From contig JAJEKV010000074.1 of the NCBI GenBank assembly GCA_021234155.1, positions 2,858,877 to 2,922,876 of the forward strand: a stretch of DNA of 64,000 nucleotides, written 5' to 3'. This stretch comes from Isoetes taiwanensis (Eukaryota; Streptophyta; Lycopodiopsida; Isoetales; Isoetaceae). The translations under genes were made by a program, and so were the position numbers. Of the stretch, positions 21,917 to 33,470 are shown in pieces (the stretch's first letter is position 1; every line of letters begins with the position of its first letter). The notes under the pieces were generated by a model, which was not told the DNA's origin, searched no databases, and saw nothing but the letters and a program-made list of their open reading frames with translations.

Positions 21917-23048
21917 ATGGAGGAAAAGATTACATTTGTTGTCATTGAAAGGCTTGATGGAGACCCTATAACCGTGTATGTTGGTACATTTGTTATAATG
22001 CAGCCATCGTTGAGGGGTTCCTTTAGAATTAAAAGATCCCGATTGAATGATGTGAAGGCTCATTGGAAAGGCAAGGTTAAGCAAATTCATAAGCATGGGA
22101 GACATGTACAACTTCTAGTTCAACATCTTTACTGCCCTTGTGATTTAACAAAGTACAAGAATGATAGAGTACGTGGTTTTCCAAAGATGCAACCAAACTG
22201 TAAGTTCTTTTCAGATATTATTCATTTTTTTCTGCTGTATTGAAGTAGATATTTGTTCTACTATTTTCTTTAGTACGTTCCACGGGACCTTTGCTAATTC
22301 TATTTTTTCCCTAATTTTTTTCTCTAGGGTTGTGCCTATCAGACCAATAAGACTTGGTAAGTGCTGAAAGCATAACAGGTGTATTTCATGCTTTCCATTT
22401 TGATCTTGGTTCTATCATTTTTGAAGGCGAGAACTCAGTTGAGTTACGCAATAAATCAATTTGGTTTTGGAATCACATTTTCTATCCAAAGCTTAAAAAG
22501 ATAGTGGAAATCCCTCTTCCTAACCTTGCTGAAATGATTTCTCTACCAAACCATCGTACGATGTTGTTGTTATCACAAAAGAAGTTGTGGACCGAGATTC
22601 GTGTTGCTTTGAAAGAGCGATCTAGTGTATGTGGCCATGTAAAAGTTGACATGGCAATTGACATTTTTGTTTCCTTATTCAGCTCAGTCACTTCTGTGAA
22701 GAAGACACTAACAATATCAAATATATCTAATGAGATATTAGATACGCTACTTCCTGAGAAGTGGAGGTCTACGCTTCATGACAGAGGTGCAGATCATATT
22801 GAATGCAAGATCAGTTGCAATACATTGCGGTTCAGAACTGTTTAAGAAGACAATCTTTGTACCTTACTTTCAAGTATAGAAGATGGCGCAGGGTTTTAGA
22901 AGGACAAAAGTTTAGGTGGGTTCCTCTTGATCAAGACGAAGACGATGGGACACATTCAGAAGTGGTATGTCTACCTATTCATATGAATGGTCTTTTGTTT
23001 AAAACAGTCGAAGTTGAAGCTAAATGGACCTTATTTGATGTTCGATGA
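21917..23048 (+). pseudogene. Unit 1 plus-strand gene of unknown function (family P), disabled
   Basis: The main exon begins MEEKITFVVIERLD and contains AHWKGKVKQIHKHGRHVQLL, followed by an intron-like stretch (GTAAGTTC after 22199, acceptor TTTCTCTAG near 22327). The next exon reads ITGVFHAFHFDLGSIIF, NKSIWFWNHIFYPKL, then a C-terminal part with RWVPLDQDEDDG. A TAA at 22348-22350 interrupts the second exon here, where unit 3 has GAA, and the last part needs a small frame change near 22835. The pattern of beta-rich stretches around HWKGKV loosely resembles a BAH domain. That is a guess. The homologue at 48951-49896 shows this is a genuine protein family. Confidence 0.7.
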
Positions 23049-24765
23049 AGGTTGGAACTAGAAGGCGATCTAAGCTATTTTAAGTTCCTAGTAAATGGAG
23101 AAAAGATTGTGAAACAAAGAGAAGAGTTTAAGAAAGTAAAAGATTGTTTGCCTCCTGTTGTAGCCTCATTATATGAGTACTAAATGGAAGCCAAAACATT
23201 GTATATTTGCTCAAGATGAGTTCGAAAGTTCTGCCCTTGTATTTCTGATATATGAACGTTAATATTCATTCACTGATATCAGTTTGTCCTCATCTCATGT
23301 GGAGCATTTTGGTTACACAAATAGGGCTCTTGTTTAAAGATCAACTTTAGAGCAAACAGGCAAAATTGAATGTAAAAATCTGGACAAGGAACTAGCTTGC
23401 AGAATCTATCAACAATTTTTCATCTTGCAAATAGGTCCTTCTCATTTGTCATAGTGCACCACACTCATTATTTTAGTTCCATTCTATTCTTCAACTCATG
23501 CTATTAAATGCATCTAAAATTACCTTTTTCCTATTGCTCATGTAAGTTATGTTGTAATGTTTCCTTCAGGATGCAACGCAAAGTAATTGTTCAGCTTTTC
23601 TATTTCCCTCATACTTATGTTAGGATCAACCGCAGCTGCTCGCATCTCATCCATCTTTCACATTGAAAATGTATCCACCAATGGCATAATCACAGGCATT
23701 TTGCTTTCGGATATCTTGGCTTGTCTTTGTAGGATGCGTTCGTGAGGGTTCTATATATCTTTTGTTGGTTGCCATTAATCATATTCAAATTTTTAGATTC
23801 AGGTTTTAGGTCCCTTAGTTGCTCTTACGGGCATAATTGAACTGAAAGAATTGTCACTCCCCCTAGGGGATATATATGGACAGATGGCATGTGCGTTCGA
23901 GGGGTCACAAAAAAAAACCCCTGTATACGGCTTTTTGGAGTAGAAAAATCCATCCCATACGTGTTTTCGAATTAACATACATTATAGCCCCTATCCATAG
24001 ATTTATGATTGGTTATGCCAAATTATATAATCCCTTTCCAACTTTGTACCTTTTGTGAGGACATAGGTCTAGGGTTCCATTTAGAGGCCACATATGCTTG
24101 CATGGACCCCCATGGACCTTCGTCACATTGAGCTTGGTCACGTTCGAGTCAGCATTGACATATTGACCTTGATCCGCGGGGCTTAGGCAATGGAGGAGGT
24201 GAAAAATTGAAATGTTTGCCCCATTACACCATTGGACTGTTATAATTAGCCACACCCAAGCCACAACTTTGAATGTTTGCTCCATAGAATCAACCATAGA
24301 GGTTTTCTCAAACTATTCAGGACTACCATACCATAATCATAATTAACAAAAAAAAAAAAGGCAAATAAGGCATACGCTTATAATTGCAAAGATGATAAGC
24401 CATCTTTTAACCTTATTATGGGGCAAAGCCAACAATGTTCTAGAATGGCTGTTCAATTTCAAGTAGGTTACCTCTTCAGAGTTTTTACTTAAATTTAAAC
24501 ATCTGATTGTCATGAGTTGCAAAGGAGCAAAGAAGGTATGACTTGAATCAAAGATCTTTCCTCTAAAAGCAAGGTTGTTTTCAGATCAATAAATTCAAGT
24601 TTGGAATGGATAGAACTATATAGGACTCATGTACCAACTCGACTTTATGAAATTCTACATAGGACTAATTGCAGCGGCCACAAACATGAAGTAGCATAAT
24701 CATTAGGAACTACATATATTATAGAGTCATAACTAATGATAACATATGTATTTTTCCTAGAGTGT
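23049..24765. other. Unit 1 spacer between the converging genes
   Basis: Immediately after the plus-strand gene, about 150 bases may be its 3' UTR or a lost C-terminal extension. The rest has no supported gene. A run of A lies near 24349. The related element at 48673-56973 has transposase coding sequence in its corresponding interval and this unit does not. Confidence 0.45.
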
Positions 24766-25400
24766 CTAGTTATCTAGAGTGGATATGTTGGAGAAGAATA
24801 CTAAGGGATAGGGCCAAGAATATGAAAGAAGACGGCTAAACATCATAGCTTGCTCGCTTGCAAAGACTTGCTTTTGCAAGTTGTTACAGGAATAATATAA
24901 TGAGATATTATGATTGGCAATGTTATGCATGTCATAACTAAGTTTATTAATGCTAGCTTGAAGCTGAAAGTTACATGTTTGGAGTTTCTGCATAGCAGCT
25001 CTAATGTTGTCATGGGGAAGATCTACTTGCTAAGTTTTGGCAATATCCAAGTAAGCCTTGATGCCCCATGCCTATAAATTTGAACAAGGCTGTGGGAGAA
25101 TCAAATCTGAGTTGAATTTGATTTTGGATATAAATCTCCATGTGTCCATAAATCAATATTGCATGCTCCTTGTGATCTTAAAGAATCCTCATCATAATCT
25201 TTCTTAGGCCCTATCTTTCTTTTAAGAGGCATGAAATTTTGTGGTACCTCCACCCGAAATTGGCAAACCTTCCTCCTTGAATTTATGTTTCCTACAAATA
25301 AATAGTAGGCATTCTTAGATATGAATAAGATTTAATTTATGGTGTTGCAAATTGACATACCGTTATCATCCATCCTTGAGCTCATTAGAAATTTGTAGCT
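24766..25400 (-). pseudogene. Unit 1 minus-strand gene start (family M), truncated
   Basis: Read on the minus strand, a first short exon may start near 25395 (ATGGATGATAACG then GTATGT). An acceptor TTATTTGTAG leads to an exon encoding QFRVEVPQNFMPLKRKIG and LRSQGACNIDLW. The 11-bp loss near 25121 shifts the frame, after which a helical part (LQTCNFQLQASINKLSYDMH) continues to about 24766. The best copy is in unit 3 (58905-59530). The homologue at 53842-56432 goes on into a transposase-like domain that is absent here. Confidence 0.6.
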
Positions 25401-25902
25401 TTGTAGCTCCAAAAGAATGTAAGAAGGACCACAGAAAAAATTTAGTGGCCGGTGTGATATGAATATGGTAGCTCGGTCTAGAATTAGCACGAGGAAAGTG
25501 AAGGCAAATTAATAGCAAGACAAAGAAATAAAGGCAACCTATGGTCTAGAACTAATTATGATGCTAAAATGGCTTGCTCAATAAAAAAGCGCTAAAGTCG
25601 CGGGGAGATATCTATAAATAGAAGATGAACTTCAAATTACTCATATCTCATAACGGAGATCCGATTAGGCGATTTATATTTCTTGGAACCGTCTCAAAGT
25701 CTAGTTTCCAATTTGAAGTGGAACTTCACTGTAATTTATCCGTCTGAGGGAGTAATATGCGAAAATGTGACAAGGGGTCAAAGATGATTGCTTTGCAAAC
25801 ATTAGCTCGATTCAAAAGAAAACCATTATTTTTTCAAAGCCTTCTAATCTCATCATCTTCAATATCCTATCACTAACCTTAAGCCTAATTCTTGGAGCCT
25901 TC
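25401..25902. other. Unit 1 spacer between family M gene and LINE
   Basis: No reading frame of note. If this interval is the end of an element related to 48673-56973, its inverted end should lie here, but I could not find the CATTAG-type terminus. The LINE poly(A) tail begins at its right edge. Confidence 0.4.
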
Positions 25903-27935
25903 TTTTTTTTTTTTTTCTTTTCTTTTTTTTTTTTTTGAGGGAAAAGAAAAGGATTTTATATTAATCATAATTTAAAATATATTACAAAGGATAGGCATGA
26001 AGTCTTGAAAGTAAAAATAAAAGAGAGTCTACGATACACATATCACAGAACCAATTATCATCAAATCCAGGCACTGTTGAAACAAAATTCGGTCAACCAT
26101 GGATGGGTTGATGACAAAAAGGTGAGCATCAGAGGACTTGATAAAAGCGAATTGGCAAAGCGGGGGCATGAGGTCATTAAGCGTGATTAAAGCAAAGAAG
26201 GTGGGATAGGAGGAAAGGTCGAAAAAGAGTGGGTAGTAGAGGGGGCCATACTATAGGAGGGCAAAGGAGTACCAATCGATTTCGATCCAAGATGGAGCAA
26301 GCGGTGAGAAGTTCATTGATAGGGACTTGCATAAATGTCCAAGAGCACCCGGTGCAAGCCTCACATCTCCCTTTATGATAATAGTACATGAACCACAAAG
26401 CGACAAAATTGATTCTCCGTGAGCAGAGGGTTGTGGGAAGCAATGAATTTGTGCAGAATAAATGCATTATAAGCCTCCTGGCTGCTTAGCGCGACATTCC
26501 TGTGTGATTTCAAGCTCTAATATGTGAGAAGCTACATGAGGGCTTATCTTAAGGCATTTTTATAAGCAAATTTCTGTAGTTACCAGTAACAATCTATCTT
26601 TTCAGGTACCACTTTGGTGGCAGCATTCGTTGCTTTATGGAGGGTTGGTATTTCAAAGTATCATTGCCAAAAGAAAAACAAAGTTTTGCATGGATGTATT
26701 ATGTGGAGGATCTTGGCTCATCAAAGGGCATTTAATGCCAAAGTGGATTTTCTTGCCAAAGGTTTCTTGGGATAGGGGCTCAAGTTCTGGGTGTGATGAT
26801 GAGTACCTTTGGCAATATGACGAGAATATATAAAATTTTTGGGCAAGTAAATAAGTAGCGGTTTAAATTCTTTTTTATTTCCAATGTAGTTTTTATCTCG
26901 TGACTTCATTAACTAAATTGTTAGTGTCTGTCTCTACTGATATATGCCTCAGAGTATTCCGTTCGTGAGATTTGAACCCTTGTTATTTATGCAAATAGAA
27001 CATTTGTATGTAAAACATTTAATAGGCATGTGGTGGTAGAGGGCTTTCATCCTTCCATCTATTTATCTTCCTAAGTCGTCCAAGTCAATTTTGCATTCTT
27101 TCTGATATCATCATTATGTATAACTATGTAGGTAAAACGAGTTGGAGATGGTTGAAACTGTACATTGGGAATACAGCACTAAGCCCATTTAGCCAATGTA
27201 GACTGAAATGCCAAGGTAGTCCTGGCTGCTTGGCGCGGCGTTCCTGTGTGATCATTGGGGACATCATCGGGGAAGCATGACTCTTCTCTATACACCGCAC
27301 CACCTTTGTTCAAGAAATGCAAACTAGGAATGAATTTTTGATCGGTTAGAGAGTCAAACAAAGAAAGTGGATTTAAACTCTCCCCAAAGCCAATCCATGT
27401 CATATTTTTCCTTCCTAGCAGCCTTGTGGCCCAAAGCACATCTACTAAGTTTAAATTGGAAGTTAAATTTCATCTAGGTAAGGACACACTTCTTATATGC
27501 TAAGGCCACATTATTTCTGTGCTTCCAGACAATCCATAAAACAAGAAGAAGAATAGAAGTATTGACAAGGGAATTACGAGATTGAAGGAGGTGGGAAGTC
27601 TTTGGTGCTTGGAGACTCCATGTCAGAGATTTTCAAATTAGGACCGACTTGAGATAGCCAGTGCTAGAAGCTGCGAACTTTTGGACAAGTGAAAATATGT
27701 AGAACTATCTCATCGTTGTTTTTGTAGAGAGAACAAGTAGAACTTAGCACAGATTTAAAATTCCTCTTTATTGTTTTTTGAGAAAAGGCGTTAATGGAGG
27801 GGCGGTGGAGGACAAGCCACGCGAAAACTTTAATCTTAAAGGCAAGAATAAGATTTCCAACTAAAACACAAGATGCTTTTAAAAATTTTGGGGGTTAAAC
27901 CCTGCCGAGTAGCATGCTTATCACTTTTAGTAGGG
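25903..27935 (-). mobile_element. Unit 1 LINE, 3' part, minus strand
   Basis: A T-rich run on the plus strand (25903-25936) is the poly(A) tail of a minus-strand LINE. Reading the minus strand from 27935, the sequence resembles the zf-RVT domain that follows plant LINE reverse transcriptases (FKIKVFAWLVLHRP, then a cysteine/histidine-bearing stretch near 27650-27780), with many stops. The LINE is cut at the unit junction (27936), not at a natural 5' truncation, because unit 3 continues past this point. Confidence 0.72.
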
Positions 27936-27939
27936 AGGC
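27936..27939. other. Unit 1/2 junction with AGGC microhomology
   Basis: The sequence reads LINE up to AGGC and then the transposase-like gene from the middle of an exon. The same four bases occur at both outer edges. This pattern fits end joining or template switching at microhomology for the first duplication. Confidence 0.88.
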
Positions 27940-28420
27940 TAAGGCTAATTGACAAGAAAGGCAACTTCAATATAATATGTTGGATAACATGTTTGATCAT
28001 ATGTCGAAGTTTGTATATCATAACTTTGTGGCACATTGGCGGAGCAAACAATTCAAGGAATCCATGAAGAGTCTTATTGATGATACCGTATTATCGGTTC
28101 TTGATTTCTCGGAGAATTATACTTTGAATCCATTCAGCGAGATTCAAGCACAACATTGATACAATGAACAAATCATCATATTGGTCCACATCCACGATGT
28201 TCAAGGTAAAAGGGCAAAATAAGGAAATGTGTGCACTTCTTTATTTCAGATGACAAAATACATGATACCCGCGTTGTACAAAAAAAGCATTCAAGATGCA
28301 CCTCAATTGGCTAAAAGAAAATGGTCTTTGGCCATATGAAATATCACTTAGTTTGGTCGGCCAGGGTGTTGCAGCCCAATTCAAGTCGAGAAGAGCATTC
28401 TATCATGTAACTAGGTAGTT
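27940..28420 (+). pseudogene. Unit 2 fragment of the transposase-like gene
   Basis: Starts in mid-exon at the junction. It reads NMFDHMSKFVYHNFVAHWR, DDTVLSVLDFSENYTLNPF, then, after small frame changes, a core like FFISDD and a region corresponding to WSDGC. It cannot be expressed as a full protein because everything before the junction is missing. Unit 3 has the same fragment at 43164-43625. Confidence 0.6.
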
Positions 28421-29199
28421 TTATCTTTTGCCCTACTACTGCCGAGGTGCCCTATTCTTTTTTTTTTTTTCTCCCTACGAAGGCGGGAAAGAGACAAACA
28501 AAGAAACAAACTATTACCAGATTTTTCCCTCAAAAGTTTACTCCCTTTGCGCGAATTGTTCCTCCCTCGGATTCCTTGAATGCTTCACAAGATTTGGGCC
28601 CGTGAAGCATTTTGATATGTAATCACGGAAGTTATAAAGAGGTTAGAGATTCTTGGAGCACCTAACTATTTCAATGAATCTATCAGCGAGGTAAGACCAC
28701 AACAAAATATAGAAATCAATTGCTTTAACGATTCTTGTGTTTGTTTGAACAAATCGGGAGAGATCTAGGCATGCTTCTTTGGGCTTGACATTGGCATGTG
28801 ATTTGTAATATCCAAAGTTTGATACATATAGGATTCTGAGCTTGTCCAGTAAGTTTTGATTTGTTATTTCTCATATTCATTACTTTCATGGAAAAAATTA
28901 GTGGCTATATATAGCCAAATGGCGATTTTTTAGGGGGTCTAGGCAATTTTTGCGGCGAATTTTATGAAGAGAGATTTCTTTTAAAAAAATAAAAAATAGC
29001 CATAGTTAAAACAAGTACTCTATTATTTTTTTAGGATTAGCCAAACTATTTTCCCCCTTTTCCTTAAAGGAAAAAGGATTAGCCTTTCTTTATATTATAA
29101 TACTAGAAAAGGGCCCGGCGATTAGGATCTCTTCTTTTTCTTTTCAGTGACCTCAAAAGAAGACCTGCCTCTTTGAGATTTGGGCCCACCCATGTGCCC

Positions 29200-31130
29200 T
29201 ATCCCCTATCTCTTCCCTCTTTTCTCTCTCCTCTCTCCTCTCTCTTCCCTCATCTCCCTTTCTCTCTCTCTCTTTTCTCTTCTCTCTATCCCCTCTCCCC
29301 GTGTCTCTCTTCTCTCTCCTCTCTCTTCTTTCTGTCTCCTCTCTTCTCTCTCTGTCCTCTCTCCTCTCTTTCTCCCTCCTCTGTCTTCTCTTCTCTTTGT
29401 CTTTACCCTCTCCCTCTCTCCCTCTCTCTCCTCTCTCTCTCCTATCTCTCTCCTCTCTCTCTATTTCTCCCCTCTCTCTATCTCCCTCTGTCTTTATTCT
29501 CTCTCCTCTCTCTTCTTTTGTCTCTCCTCTCTCCTTGCTCTCTCTCTCTCCTCTCTCTTCCATCCTTCTCTCTCTTCTCTCTCCTCCCATGCTCCCTTCT
29601 CTCTCTCTATCTTTCTCTCTCTCTTGTATTTCTCTCTCTCTCTCTCTCTTCTCTCCCTCTTCCCTCTCTCTTCTCTCTCCTCTCTCACTCATCTCTCTTC
29701 TTTTCCCTCTCTCTTCCCTCTCCCTTCCCTCTTCCCTTTCTCTCTTGTCTCTCCTCTCTCTTCCCTCTTCCTCCCTCTTCTCTCTTCTCTCTCTCTCCTC
29801 TCTCCTCCCTCTCCTCCCTCTCCTCTCTTCTCTCTCTATCCTCTCTCCTCTCTCTCCTATCTCTCTCCTCCCTCTCTATTCCTCCCCTCTCTCTATCTCC
29901 TATCTCTCTCCTCTCTCTATCTCCTATTTCTCTATCTCCTATTTCTCTCCTCTCTCTCTATTTCTCCCCTCTCTCTCTACGTATCTCCCTCTGTCTCTAT
30001 TCTCTCTCCTCTCTCTTCTTTGTCTCTCCTCTCTCCTTGCTCTCTCTCAGCTCCTCTCCCTCTCTCTCCTCTCTCTTCCATCCTTCTCTCTCTTCTCTCT
30101 CCTCCCATGCTCCCTTCTCTCTCTCTATCTTTCTCTCTCCTCTGTATTTCTCTCTCTCTCTCTCTCTTCTCTCCCTCTTCCTCTCTCTTCTCTCTCCTCT
30201 CTCCTCATCTCTCTTCTTTTCCCTCTCTCCCCTCTCTCTTCCCTCTTCCCTTTCTCTCTTGTCTCTCCTCTCTCTTCCCTCTTCCCTCCCTCTTCTCTCT
30301 TCTCTCTCTCTCCTCTCTCCTCCCTCTCCTCCCTCTCCCTCTCTTCTCTCTCTATCCTCTCTCCTCTCTCTCTCCTATCTCTCTCCTCCTCTCTATTTCT
30401 CCCCTCTCTCTATCTCCTATCTCTCTCCTCTCTCTATCTCCTATTTCTCTATCTTCTATTTCTCTCCTCTCTCTCTATTTCTCCCTCTCTCTCTACCTTT
30501 CTCTCTCTTTTCTATTTCTCTCTCTCATCTCTCTTCTTTCCCCCCCTCTCTCTCCTCTCTCTTCCCTCTTTCTTCTCTCTCTTCTCTCTCTCCCTCGTCT
30601 CTTTCTCTCTCCTCTCTCTTTGTTTCTCTCTCTCTTTCTCTCTCTCCCTCTCCCTCTGTCTCTATTCTCTCTCCTCGGGATTTCTTGTCTCTCCTCTCTC
30701 CTTGCTCTCTCTTTCCTCTCTCTTCCATCCTTCTTCTCTCTCTTCTCTCTCCTCCCATGCTCCCTTCTCTCTCTCTTTCTATCTTTCTCTCTCCTCTCTA
30801 TTTCTCTCTCTCTCTCTTCTCTCTTCTCTCCCTCTTCCCTCTCTCTTCTCTCTCCTCTCTCTCTCTCATCTCTCTTCTTTCCCCTCTCTCTCCACTCTCT
30901 CCTCTCTCTCTCTCCTCCCTCTCCTCTCTTCTCCCTCTCTCCTCTCTCCTCTCTCCTCTCTCTCTTCTATCTTCTATCTTTTTCCTCTCTCTCTATTTCT
31001 CCCCTCTCTCTATCTCCTATCTCTCTCCTCTCTCTATCTCATATTTATCTATCTCCTATTTCTCTCCTCTCTCTCTATTTCTCCCTCTCTCTCCTACCTT
31101 TCTCTCTCTCCTCTCTCCCTCTCCTCTCTC

Positions 31131-31161
<31 letters not shown>

Positions 31162-33021
31162 CTCTCCTCTCTCCTCTCTCCTCTCTCTCTCTCCTATCTC
31201 TCTCTATTTCTCCCCTCTCTCTATCTCCTATCTCTCTCCTCTCTCTATCTCCTATTTCTCTCATATCTCTCTATTTCTCCCCCCTCTCTCTATCTTTCTC
31301 TCTCTTTTCTATTTCTCTCTCTCCTCTCTCTCTCCTATCTCTCTCCTATCTCTCTCCTCTCTCTCTCTCCTCTCTTCTCTCTCTCTCCTCTCTCCTCTCT
31401 CCTCTCTCTCTCCTATCTCTCTCCCACCCATGTGCCCTATCCCCTATCTCTTCCCTCTTTTCTCTCTCCTCTCTCCTCTCTCTTCCCTCATCTCCCTTTC
31501 TCTCTCTCTCTTTTCTCTTCTCTCTATCCCCTCTCCCCGTGTCTCTCTTCTCTCTCCTCTCTCTTCTTTCTGTCTCCTCTCTTCTCTCTCTGTCCTCTCT
31601 CCTCTCTTTCTCCCTCCTGTCTCCCTCTCTCTCCTCTCTCTCTCCTATCTCTCTCCTCTCTCTCTATTTCTCCCCTCTCTCTATCTTCCTCTGTCTCTAT
31701 TCTCTCTCCTTCTCTCTCTTCTCTCTCCTCCCATGCTCCCTTCTCTCTCTCTATCTTTCTCTCTCCTCCGTATTTCTCTCTCTCTCTCTCTTCTCTCCCT
31801 CTTCTCTCTCTCTCTTCTCTCTCTCTCTCTCTCTCTTCTCTCCCTCTTCTCTCTCTCTTCTCTCTCCTCTCTCACTCATCTCTCTTCTTTCCCCTCTCTC
31901 TCCCCTCTCTCTTCCCTCTTTCGTATCTCTCTTCTCTCTCTTCTCTCTTCCCTCTTCCCTCCCTCTTCTCTCTTCTCTCTCTCTCCTCTCTCCTCCCTCT
32001 CCTCTCTTCTCTCTCTATCCTCTCTCCTCTCTCTCTCCTATCTCTCTCTCTCTCTCTCTCCTATCTCTCTCCTCTCTCTCTATTTCTCCCCTCTCTCTAT
32101 CTCCTATCTCTCTCCTCTCTCTATCTCTGTTTCTCTCTCCTTTTCTCTCCTCTCTCTCTATTTCTCCCCTCTCTCTCTACCTTTCTCTCTCTTTCTATTT
32201 CTCTCTCTCATCTCTCTTCTTTCCCCTCTCTCTCTCCTCTCTCTTCCCTCTTTCTTCTCTCTCTTCTCTCTCCTCCTCGTCTCTTTCTCTCTCCTCTCTC
32301 TTTGTTTCTTTCTCTTCTCTCTCTCCCCTCTCCCTCTGTCTTTATTCTCTCTCCTCTCTCTTCTTTCTTTCTCCTTTCTCCTTGCTCTCTCTTTCCTCTC
32401 TATTCCATCCTTCTTCTCTCTCTTCTCTCTCCTCCCATGATCCCTTCTCTCTCTCTCTCTATCTTTCTCTCTCCTCTCTATTTTCTCTCTCTCTTCTCTC
32501 TTCTCTCCCTCTTCCCTCTCTCTTCTCTCTCTCTCTCTCTCATCTCTCTTCTTTCCCCTCTCTCTACTCTCTCTCCTCTCTCTCTCCTCTCTCCTCTCTC
32601 CTCTCTCTCTTCTATCTTTCTCCTCTCTCTCTATTTCTCCCCTCTCTCTATCTCCTATCTCTCTCCTCTCTCTATCTCCTATTTATCTATCTCCTATTTC
32701 TCTCCTCTCTCTCTATTTCTCCCCTCTCTCTCTACCTTTCTCTCTCTCTCCTCTCTCTCTCTCTCCTCTCTCCTCTCTCCTCTCTCTCTCCTATCTCTCT
32801 CTCTCTCTCCTCTCTCCTCTCTCCTCTCTCCTCTCTCTCTCAGATCTCTCTCTATTTCTCCCTCTCTCTATCTCCTATCTCTCTCCTCTCTCTATCTCCT
32901 ATTTCTCTCATATCTCTCTATTTCTCCCCCTCTCTCTACCTTTCTCTCTCTTTTCTATTTCTCTCTCTCCTCTCTCTCTCTCCTCTCTCTCTCTCCTCTC
33001 TTCTCTCTCTCTCCTCTCTCT
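29200..33021. repeat. CT-rich satellite array 1, 3.8 kb
   Basis: The plus strand is made of CTCTCTCCTCTC-type words with occasional TAT, so A and G are rare. Higher-order repetition exists: the start sequence 'acccatgtgccctatcccct' near 29187 returns at about 31426, giving a large repeat of roughly 2.24 kb. The open frames of up to 1293 codons in all three plus-strand frames result from composition, not coding. Confidence 0.93.
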
Positions 33022-33094
33022 AGCTTCATACTAGAACATTCTAGAAGGTTCTAGGATCATCAAGGTTTTTAATTAACCAAAGGAATTTCCATTG

Positions 33095-33388
33095 CCCCAG
33101 CCTTAACTAAGCATGGACTTCCTATTTTTTCAAGAAAAGGCTGGGTTGGTCTAGTGGTAAGGGTGGGGGTTTGGGGGCAATGTCGAGGGGGTTCAAGTCT
33201 ATGGTAAATCAAAAAAATTTTGTCCACCAAACTTGGGAGCTTCGGAGGAGGCCAAGGCCCACAGGGCGGCCGGATCTCTTCGTGGCATCCTCCACCAAGT
33301 AGATGGGCGTGGATGACCTGTGAACATTGTATGGACTCACTCACTCACTCACTCACGGACGCTATTTCTTTATTATATTAGACTAGAA
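33095..33388 (+). mobile_element. tRNA-derived SINE, copy 1
   Basis: A tRNA-like head holds an A box (TGGTCTAGTGGTA, 33147-33159) and a B box (GGTTCAAGTCT, 33190-33200) about 30 bases apart. A unique body follows, then the tail 'actcactcacggacgctatt' and AT-rich 'ctttattatattaga'. A second copy lies at 35522-35790. RNA polymerase III would transcribe from the internal boxes. The CCA-stem base pairing of a functional tRNA is absent. Confidence 0.78.
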
Positions 33389-33418
33389 GGGGCCCGGCTC
33401 TTTGGCCGGGCCCTTTTC
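33384..33418. repeat. GC-rich hairpin GGGCCCGGC...GGCCGGGCCC
   Basis: 'gggcccggc' and 'ggccgggccc' pair around a short T-rich loop directly after the SINE. A related 'aagggcccggc' stands before CT array 1 (29109), and each array is preceded by 'tttgggcccacccatgtgcc'. The hairpin and this header may therefore belong to a repeated module in front of each CT array. Confidence 0.65.
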
Positions 33419-33470
33419 TTTTGCTCCTTTCCGGCCGGCCTCGCCTCGGTTTGGGCCCACCCATGTGCCC

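Larger units (their letters stand above)
20194..27935. repeat. Array unit 1 (no large insertion)
   Basis: This unit serves as the empty-site reference. Contents in order: 3' end of the transposase-like gene, plus-strand gene (21917-23048), spacer, minus-strand coiled-coil gene start (about 24766-25400) and LINE 3' part (25903-27935). It shares a TAA stop (22348-22350), the 11-bp loss near 25121 and the 9-bp shorter form near 22710 with unit 2. Confidence 0.92.

Noticed and set aside
25903-25936. T-rich run as a pol III terminator or plus-strand signal
   Set aside because: It is the reverse complement of a poly(A) tail at the 3' end of a minus-strand LINE and is repeated in all three units.
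29173-33054. Open frames of up to 1293 codons (Ser/Leu/Pro/Phe-rich) on the plus strand and Arg/Glu-rich frames on the minus strand
   Set aside because: All plus-strand frames are open at once because CT-only DNA lacks stop codons. There is no start context, domain or codon bias, so they are compositional artefacts.
33141-33210. A possible tRNA gene (A and B boxes present)
   Set aside because: The acceptor and anticodon stems do not form, and two copies share a long non-tRNA body, so it is a tRNA-derived SINE.
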